A stretch of DNA of 12,357 bases from contig JADGAE010000029.1 of the NCBI GenBank assembly GCA_015232165.1, positions 1 to 12,357 on the forward strand. Reading direction: 5' to 3'. Origin of the DNA: Nitrospirota bacterium. Its GTDB lineage: Bacteria > Nitrospirota > Thermodesulfovibrionia > Thermodesulfovibrionales > Magnetobacteriaceae. Below are positions 6,912 to 12,357 of the stretch, piece after piece. Every line of letters starts with the position of its first letter. Within the stretch, counting starts at the first letter, position 1. The position numbers were made by a program, and so were the translations under genes. A model generated the notes under the pieces. That model did not search any database and was not told the origin of the DNA. It saw only the letters and a program-made list of their open reading frames with translations.

Positions 6912-9900
6912 ATGTTAAAGAGAGTTGTTTTAGTAGTAATGATTTTCTTGTTGCTCTTGCCCGTGACGGTTACAGCCGGTACGGTGAGCCTGCCGCAGAC
7001 GGGGCAGAGCACGGGCTACGTTGCCGGCGATGACGGAACGCTCCGCAAGGGTGTTGCCTGGCCCAGTCCGCGGTTTTCGGACAACGGCGATCAAACGGTT
7101 ACGGACAATCTCACGGGGCTGGTCTGGACCAAGGATGCCGGTACTCCGACGGTTGGCTCTTGCACGGGCGGTAAGATGACCTGGCAGGCGGCACTGGATT
7201 ACGTGGCCTGCCTCAATGCAGCCACTGCCCTTGGCCACACCGACTGGCGACTGCCTAACATCAACGAGCTGGAGAGCCTGGTTCACCTGGGGCAGGCTGA
7301 TTCATCGGCGTGGCTTGGTTTGCATGGATTTACCAATGTACAGACGGATACCTATTGGTCGTCTACAACATTTGTCCACGATACTGCCACCGCATGGCTT
7401 GTCCATTTTATTGATGGCGACGTCTTCTTCAAAGGTAAGAGCGACGTCAACCTCATCAGCTACGCATGGCCGGTTCGCTCCGGATCATCCGGGGCATTTG
7501 CTAATGCTGGCATTTGGGCTACAGGGCAGACGACAATTTACGTATCCAATGACGACGGTTCATTACATAAAGGCGTTGCCTGGCCCAGCCCACGCTTCAC
7601 GGACAATGGTAATCAAACGGTTACCGACAACCTGACCGGGTTGATGTGGACCAAAAATGCCAACCTCCCGGGCGGTTATATGACATGGCAACAGGGCATC
7701 AACTATGTCGCTACAATGAATAACGGAACCGGCACATATGGCTATACCGATTGGCGACTACCCAACAGAAAAGAGCTTATAAGCCTGATTGATTGGAGTC
7801 GGTATAATCCACCGCTTCCATTAAACCATCCGTTTGCAAACGTGCAATCTGGTGTATACTGGTCATCTACGACCTACGTTGGCGGTACTGCCTATGCGTG
7901 GTGCGTAGACATGTTCGATAATGATACCTATACCATTGATAAAAACGACTTCGTACGCTACGTATGGCCGGTGCGTGCCGGAGAGTTTAACGTTCTGACC
8001 ATCTCGAAATCCGGTACGGGAACCGGGACCGTAACAAGCTCGTCTTCCGATATAAACTGCGGTACCACGTGTTCCGCTTCCTTCATCCCGGGTGCGGTAG
8101 TAACCCTGACTGCTACGACTGATGCCGGTTCCGTCTTCGCCGGTTGGAGCGGTGACTGCACGGGGACAACCTCAACCTGCACGGTGACAATGTCGGCGGC
8201 CAAAAACGTAACCGCCACCTTTGACCCACCGCCAAAGTACACCCTTATCGTCACTAAATCCGGCTCCGGCTCCGGTACCGTCAGCCCCTCAACCGGTACC
8301 CTCAACTGGAGCAACAACACCGGTACGGCGGCATATGACATGGATACATCCGTAACACTGACTGCTACGGCAAACGCGGGTTCAACCTTCGCAGGCTGGA
8401 GCGGCGACTGCACGGGGACAACCTCAACCTGCACGATAAAAATGTCGGCGGCCAAAAACGTTACCGCTACCTTTGATCCAACGCCCAAGTACACCCTTAC
8501 CGTCACTAAATCCGGCTCCGGCACCGGTACAGTCAGCCCCTCAACCGGTATCCTCAACTGGAGTAACAACACGGCGACAACGTCATATGACCAGGGTACC
8601 TCCATAAGCCTGACGGCAAACGCAGATGTAGGCTCAACCTTCACCGGCTGGAGCGGCGACTGCACGGGGACGGACCCAATCTGCACGGTAACAATGTCGG
8701 CGGCCAAAAACGTAACTGCCACCTTTGATGCGGCGCCCAAGTACACCCTTACCGTTAGCAAGATCGGCACCGGCACCGGTACCTTGACGGCCTCTCCTGC
8801 CGGGGTAGATGCCACAATAGACTGCGGAACAACATGCTCGGCGACATACTATTCAGGTACTACGATAACACTGACAGCCACTGCAGCTAAACACTCGATC
8901 GTCGATTCCTCCAGTTGGACGGGATGTACCACGAGCTATGGCAACCAATGTATGGTGACAATCTCGGCAAACACGTCGGTATCTGTACAATTTAACCTTA
9001 AGACAACAAGCACCCTTATAGTCAACAAGACCGGCACCGGTTCAGGACTTGTCTCCATATCGGACAACACGCTCTCCTGGGGCGGTAACACCGGTACGGC
9101 CGAGTACAAAATAGATACCGTCTTAACACTGGCTGCAACCACCACCACTACATCGTCAACGTTTGCAAGTTGGTCGGGGTGTGACTCCACCTCCGGCAAC
9201 AAGTGTATAGTAACCATGTCGGATGATAAGGTATTGACTGCGACATTTGACGGCGTCCCTGAACATTATAACCAGCAAACTCAGTTTGGCGGTACCGGTA
9301 GTGAGCAGGGTAAGTTTCAATCAGCGGGCAAAATGGCAATGAACAAAGGTCTGACAACAACCACGCCAATCACGCAAGGCCGTATTGTCACCAGAGAGGA
9401 AGTCTTTCTGTATGTTGTAGATACCGGAAACAATCGTATACAAAAGTTTAGGGATGACGGCACCTCCGTGGATATGTGGGATGGAAGTGACCAGCAGGAT
9501 GGCAAGTTCTTGGTTCCGGAGGGTATAGACATAGATGACGCCGGAGATGTATATATCGCAGACACGGGCAATAACCGTATACGAAAGTATGACAAGGACG
9601 GTAAGTTTAAGAGTGCACTTGTGGGTGATGGCACCGCCGATGGCAAGGTTAAGGGGCCCAAGGGTGTGGCGGTAGACGTAGACGGTAATATATACGTAGC
9701 TGATACCAATAACCACCGTGTGCAGAAGTTTGACAAGCACGGTACCTGGATAAAAGCGTGGAAGGCAAGCGGTGCGGCCATATCGCCAAATGCACCGATG
9801 ACGCTGGATTTAATTGTGCTCAAGGCTGCGGATGTCTCCTTTACACCGGTTGGGATATCCGTGGATGACGGGGATGATTCCGTATACGTCAGCGATACCT

Positions 9901-12164
9901 ACACCGATCGCATAATCAAGTATGACCGCAATGGTAACTTCAAGGAATTCTGGGGTGGAACCGGTATAGAGAATGGACGGTTTAGGCATCCTAATTCCAT
10001 AGTTGTCGATGCTAGCGGTAATTTGTACGTAACAGATGAGGACAACAACAGGGTGCAGAAGTTTGACAAGCACGGACAGTTCATATCGTTTTGGAATAGT
10101 GGTGCAAATACCAATTTTGATCGTCCAAGGGGGTTGGCGTTGGACCCACACGGCAACATCTTTCTGTCTGAGGCGGGTTCGTTCAACCGAGTCAGAAAGT
10201 TCGGACCACCTGTCAGTCTGTCAATCGGTAAAATAGGAATGGGCAGCGGTACCGTAAAGAGCAATGACGGTCAGATTAACTGTGGCAATACTTGTAGTAC
10301 AATGTATGAGCAGGATAACACTATAACCCTTACGGCTACGGCAGATGCTTTGTCGGCATTTAATGGTTGGACTGGTAATTGTTCCGGGTCAAGTGCCACC
10401 TGTAATGTAAAGATGTCAGCGTCAAAGACCGTTACGGCAGTATTTGGTCTGGCTACGGATAAACAACTGACCGTTGCCAAATCCGGTACAGGGACAGGCA
10501 AGGTGACAAGTACACCTTCCGGGATAGATTGCGGCCCAACGTGTTCGGCGTCTTTTACGTATAACACAACCGTAATCTTGACTGCTACTGCCGATACAGG
10601 CTATGCCTTTGCCGGCTGGAGCGGTGATTGTACCGGCTCAGGTAACACATGCAACGTAACCATGTCTGACGTCAGGAATGTTACGGCAACTTTTGCGGTA
10701 GTAGCACAATGCAACACCGTTACAAAGGCCGGCGCAGACACTCCCGAGACGTTTTTAATAGACATGGGAAAGACAACAGGGATATTTAATTTCTATTATG
10801 AAACATACTCTCAGAAGGACCAGGTTGTTGTATCGTATGACAATACCACGTTATACGATACCGGGTGTGTTGGTGCCTCCAAGTCTTTAGACCTTTCCTT
10901 TTCCGGAAGTTCTTCAATTATCAAGGTAGCCGTTACACCTAACTGTGCAGGAGGTTCCGGTACTGCCTGGACCTTTACAATTTCCTGTCCAAAGACGGGG
11001 TTAGGGCTTTCTATAAGTAAGACCGGGACGGGGTCAGGCTCGGTAACATCCTCTCCTGCCGGTATAGACTGCGGGGATGATTGCTCGGAGAGCTATACCC
11101 CCGGCACATCCGTGACACTTACGGCAAAACCGGCGACAGATTCAACGTTTACAGGCTGGAGTGGTAACTGCACAGGGACAACCTGTACCTTAACTATGGA
11201 TGCCGACAAGAGAGTTACGGCATCTTTCTACTCTGCTAAAGGTAGCATCAGCAAAGTAAGACATGGGTCGAGAGACGACTTTGACAGGGACGGCAAAAGT
11301 GACATCGTGTGGCAGAACACAAACACCGGTGATGTGGCTGCCTGGTTGATGAATGGTTCTGCGATAGCCAAAGGTGACTATCTGGCCAAGGGTATCCCTA
11401 AAGAGTGGCAGATTATGGCTATAGGAGACATCGATGGGGACGGCAAGAGTGACATCGTGTGGCAGAACACAAACACCGGTGATGTGGTTGCCTGGTTGAT
11501 GAATGGGACTAACATCAGCAGAGGTGACTATCTGGCCAAGGGTATCCCTAAAGAGTGGCAGATTATGGCTATCGGAGACCTCAATGGAGATGGCAGGGTT
11601 GACATCGTGTGGCAGAACACAAACACCGGTGATGTGGCTGCCTGGTTGATGAATGGTTCTGCGATAGCCAAAGGTGACTATCTGGCCAAGGGTATCCCTA
11701 AAGAGTGGCAGATTATGGCTATCGGAGACCTCAATGGAGATGGCAGGGTTGACATCGTGTGGCAGAACACAAACGCCGGTGATGTGGCTGCCTGGCTGAT
11801 GGATGGGACTAACATAAGCAAAGGCGACTACGTTGTAAAGGGTATCCCTAAAGAATGGCAGATTGTGGCCATCGGAGACCTCGATGGAGACGGCAAGGTT
11901 GACATCACACTGCAGAATGCAAGTACCGGTGATGTGGTCGTTTGGTTAATGAATGGAACTAGTATAAAGTCGGTTGGATTTTCGGCTACGATACCTGATT
12001 GGCAAGTTGTGGCAACAGGAGACCTCGATGGGGATGGCAGGAACGACATCATTTGGCAGAACGCAAATACAGGTGATGTATACGTTTGGTTTATGAATGG
12101 GGCTTCCGTAACTAATGGTGCATATCTGGTCAAAGGGATACCTAAAGATTGGCAGGTAAAGTAA
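6912..12164 (+). CDS. Giant secreted mosaic protein: 2x DUF1566, 8x InlB-B-like repeats, NHL propeller, FG-GAP-like repeats
   Basis: This is a 1750-residue exported protein with signal peptide MLKRVVLVVMIFLLLLPVTVTA. In order: two DUF1566 (Lcl C-terminal type) domains at about 45-190 and 220-356, with LTGLVWTK, DWRLPN, YWSST and WPVR motifs; five InlB-B/'bacterial repeat' domains at about 360-780 (FAGWSGDC...NVTATF); a six-unit NHL propeller at about 788-1098; two more InlB-B-like repeats at 1101-1262; a small beta-sandwich at about 1266-1360; an eighth InlB-B-like repeat at 1365-1440; and six Asp/Trp-rich FG-GAP/VCBS-like units from about 1454 to the end. DUF1566 is lectin-like in fold, and the other modules are common spacers or binding domains of adhesins, so a cell-surface or extracellular adhesin is the likely role (inference). 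No protease, LPXTG, autotransporter or other C-terminal sorting signal is visible. Confidence 0.88.
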   Translation: MLKRVVLVVMIFLLLLPVTVTAGTVSLPQTGQSTGYVAGDDGTLRKGVAWPSPRFSDNGDQTVTDNLTGLVWTKDAGTPTVGSCTGGKMTWQAALDYVACLNAATALGHTDWRLPNINELESLVHLGQADSSAWLGLHGFTNVQTDTYWSSTTFVHDTATAWLVHFIDGDVFFKGKSDVNLISYAWPVRSGSSGAFANAGIWATGQTTIYVSNDDGSLHKGVAWPSPRFTDNGNQTVTDNLTGLMWTKNANLPGGYMTWQQGINYVATMNNGTGTYGYTDWRLPNRKELISLIDWSRYNPPLPLNHPFANVQSGVYWSSTTYVGGTAYAWCVDMFDNDTYTIDKNDFVRYVWPVRAGEFNVLTISKSGTGTGTVTSSSSDINCGTTCSASFIPGAVVTLTATTDAGSVFAGWSGDCTGTTSTCTVTMSAAKNVTATFDPPPKYTLIVTKSGSGSGTVSPSTGTLNWSNNTGTAAYDMDTSVTLTATANAGSTFAGWSGDCTGTTSTCTIKMSAAKNVTATFDPTPKYTLTVTKSGSGTGTVSPSTGILNWSNNTATTSYDQGTSISLTANADVGSTFTGWSGDCTGTDPICTVTMSAAKNVTATFDAAPKYTLTVSKIGTGTGTLTASPAGVDATIDCGTTCSATYYSGTTITLTATAAKHSIVDSSSWTGCTTSYGNQCMVTISANTSVSVQFNLKTTSTLIVNKTGTGSGLVSISDNTLSWGGNTGTAEYKIDTVLTLAATTTTTSSTFASWSGCDSTSGNKCIVTMSDDKVLTATFDGVPEHYNQQTQFGGTGSEQGKFQSAGKMAMNKGLTTTTPITQGRIVTREEVFLYVVDTGNNRIQKFRDDGTSVDMWDGSDQQDGKFLVPEGIDIDDAGDVYIADTGNNRIRKYDKDGKFKSALVGDGTADGKVKGPKGVAVDVDGNIYVADTNNHRVQKFDKHGTWIKAWKASGAAISPNAPMTLDLIVLKAADVSFTPVGISVDDGDDSVYVSDTYTDRIIKYDRNGNFKEFWGGTGIENGRFRHPNSIVVDASGNLYVTDEDNNRVQKFDKHGQFISFWNSGANTNFDRPRGLALDPHGNIFLSEAGSFNRVRKFGPPVSLSIGKIGMGSGTVKSNDGQINCGNTCSTMYEQDNTITLTATADALSAFNGWTGNCSGSSATCNVKMSASKTVTAVFGLATDKQLTVAKSGTGTGKVTSTPSGIDCGPTCSASFTYNTTVILTATADTGYAFAGWSGDCTGSGNTCNVTMSDVRNVTATFAVVAQCNTVTKAGADTPETFLIDMGKTTGIFNFYYETYSQKDQVVVSYDNTTLYDTGCVGASKSLDLSFSGSSSIIKVAVTPNCAGGSGTAWTFTISCPKTGLGLSISKTGTGSGSVTSSPAGIDCGDDCSESYTPGTSVTLTAKPATDSTFTGWSGNCTGTTCTLTMDADKRVTASFYSAKGSISKVRHGSRDDFDRDGKSDIVWQNTNTGDVAAWLMNGSAIAKGDYLAKGIPKEWQIMAIGDIDGDGKSDIVWQNTNTGDVVAWLMNGTNISRGDYLAKGIPKEWQIMAIGDLNGDGRVDIVWQNTNTGDVAAWLMNGSAIAKGDYLAKGIPKEWQIMAIGDLNGDGRVDIVWQNTNAGDVAAWLMDGTNISKGDYVVKGIPKEWQIVAIGDLDGDGKVDITLQNASTGDVVVWLMNGTSIKSVGFSATIPDWQVVATGDLDGDGRNDIIWQNANTGDVYVWFMNGASVTNGAYLVKGIPKDWQVK
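7021..7980 (+). repeat. Tandem duplication of the DUF1566 domain (about 520-bp units)
   Basis: The segments from about 7040 and about 7560 both encode KGVAWPSPRF.DNG.QTVTDN followed by LTGL.WTK, and later DWRLPN, YWSST and WPVR. Nucleotide identity is high at the start of each unit and falls later. The first unit has an insertion with Cys84 and Cys100 that the second lacks. Confidence 0.7.
8232..8735 (+). repeat. Two consecutive 252-bp InlB-B-like repeats with high DNA identity
   Basis: PKYTL starts recur at 8232, 8484 and 8736, an exact 252-nt period. The two units starting at 8232 and 8484 are very similar in DNA: the tract coding for TKSGSG.GTVSPSTG.LNWSNN is nearly unchanged. The flanking repeats of the same family are more diverged, which suggests a local recent duplication or gene conversion. 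Confidence 0.7.
11278..12164 (+). repeat. Six tandem FG-GAP/VCBS-like coding repeats with exact 150-bp period
   Basis: The marker 'gacatcgtgt' recurs at 11301, 11451, 11601 and 11751, with diverged versions at 11901 and 12045 (the fifth unit is 6 bp shorter). 11301-11422 is identical to 11601-11722 (122 nt), and 11522-11624 is identical to 11672-11774 (103 nt). Each unit encodes DxDGDGK.DIVWQNTNTGDV followed by AAWLMNG and KGIPKEWQI. The last two units are diverged. Confidence 0.88.
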
Positions 12165-12174
12165 CCAGTTGTAA

Positions 12175-12195
12175 CCCCTCCCATAAAGGGAGGGG
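12175..12195 (+). terminator. Strong hairpin after the 1750-residue protein gene, candidate terminator
   Basis: CCCCTCCC (12175-12182) pairs perfectly with GGGAGGGG (12188-12195) around a 5-nt loop, 10 nt past the stop codon. The T-run expected of an intrinsic terminator is not adjacent; the nearest run of six T is about 25 nt further on. It may therefore be an atypical terminator or an mRNA 3'-end stabiliser. Confidence 0.45.
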
Positions 12196-12293
12196 GAACC
12201 CCTCATTTTGGGAATTAGCCTTTTTTAAGCTTGAAGCTCCTAAGACAGAGCATCAACTTAATCACTCACCTTACGCACAGGGCACAAGAAGAG

Positions 12294-12357
12294 GGAAAGA
12301 ACGGGGCGGCTCCGCTCGCATAGCGACGTTACCGCGCCCCCTTCAGAACCCCCTGCA
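12294..12357 (+). repeat. G+C-rich dispersed repeat, family C, copy 3 (truncated by window end)
   Basis: It carries 'ggggcggctccgc', the roughly 21-nt middle segment seen in copy 2 (core 12303-12341), and then 'cccccttcagaaccccctgca' as in copy 1, where the window stops. The orientation is the same as copy 1 and opposite to copy 2. Confidence 0.75.

Larger units (their letters stand above)
12165..12357. other. Intergenic tail of the window
   Basis: It holds a C/G-rich hairpin just after the stop codon (12175-12195) and the start of family C copy 3 (from about 12294). I see no gene. Confidence 0.6.

Noticed and set aside
7958..8815. 285-codon antisense frame opposite the InlB-B-like repeats
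   Set aside because: It is a shadow of the repetitive Thr/Val/Gly-rich coding strand. The translation is low-complexity Val/Pro repeats with no start signal.
12274..12284. CGCACAGGGCA, reminiscent of the conserved core of c-di-GMP-I (GEMM) riboswitches
   Set aside because: The following conserved parts (AAACC continuation, GGACGCAAAGCC and the tetraloop receptor) are absent. The sequence runs into repeat C within about 20 nt, so this is probably chance.

Overview
The window looks like a bacterial chromosome segment of moderate G+C content. It carries envelope and signal-transduction genes and many dispersed intergenic repeats. I see no plasmid, phage or transposase gene. The gene types (hybrid kinase with Hpt domain, NIT-domain chemoreceptor, very large secreted repeat proteins) suit a motile, environmental, diderm-type bacterium with a large signalling repertoire, such as Nitrospirota or a deltaproteobacterial lineage. 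That placement is inference, and no marker gene fixes it.

Layout. (1) Positions 1-758 (+): the 3' end of a hybrid histidine kinase or multidomain response regulator, with the end of a receiver domain followed by an Hpt domain. (2) 759-1053: convergent intergenic region with repeat family A and a hairpin. (3) 1054-2943 (-): a complete methyl-accepting chemotaxis protein with a nitrate/nitrite-sensing (NIT) type sensor. (4) 2944-3320: divergent intergenic region with a G+C-rich repeat (family C, copy 1) and a good sigma70-type promoter firing rightward. (5) 3321-6494 (+): a secreted 1057-residue protein with twelve NHL repeats, an Fn3-like domain and six FG-GAP/VCBS-like repeats. (6) 6495-6911: a gene-poor stretch with family C copy 2 (inverted), a 32-codon remnant that resembles the start of an antitoxin gene, and repeat A' (inverted relative to A). 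(7) 6912-12164 (+): a secreted 1750-residue mosaic protein with two DUF1566 domains, eight InlB-B/'bacterial repeat' domains, a six-blade NHL propeller, a small beta-sandwich and six FG-GAP/VCBS-like repeats in a near-perfect 150-bp array. (8) 12165-12357: a hairpin and family C copy 3, which runs off the window.

The two big secreted proteins use the same building blocks (NHL propeller plus Trp-rich FG-GAP-like repeats) in different orders. They are probably surface or extracellular binding proteins. They are separated and flanked by inverted dispersed repeats, so each could be moved or inverted by homologous recombination. The kinase and chemoreceptor are ordinary signalling genes, and nothing in the sequence ties them to the secreted proteins. 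I find no tRNA, rRNA, CRISPR array, integrase or transposase.
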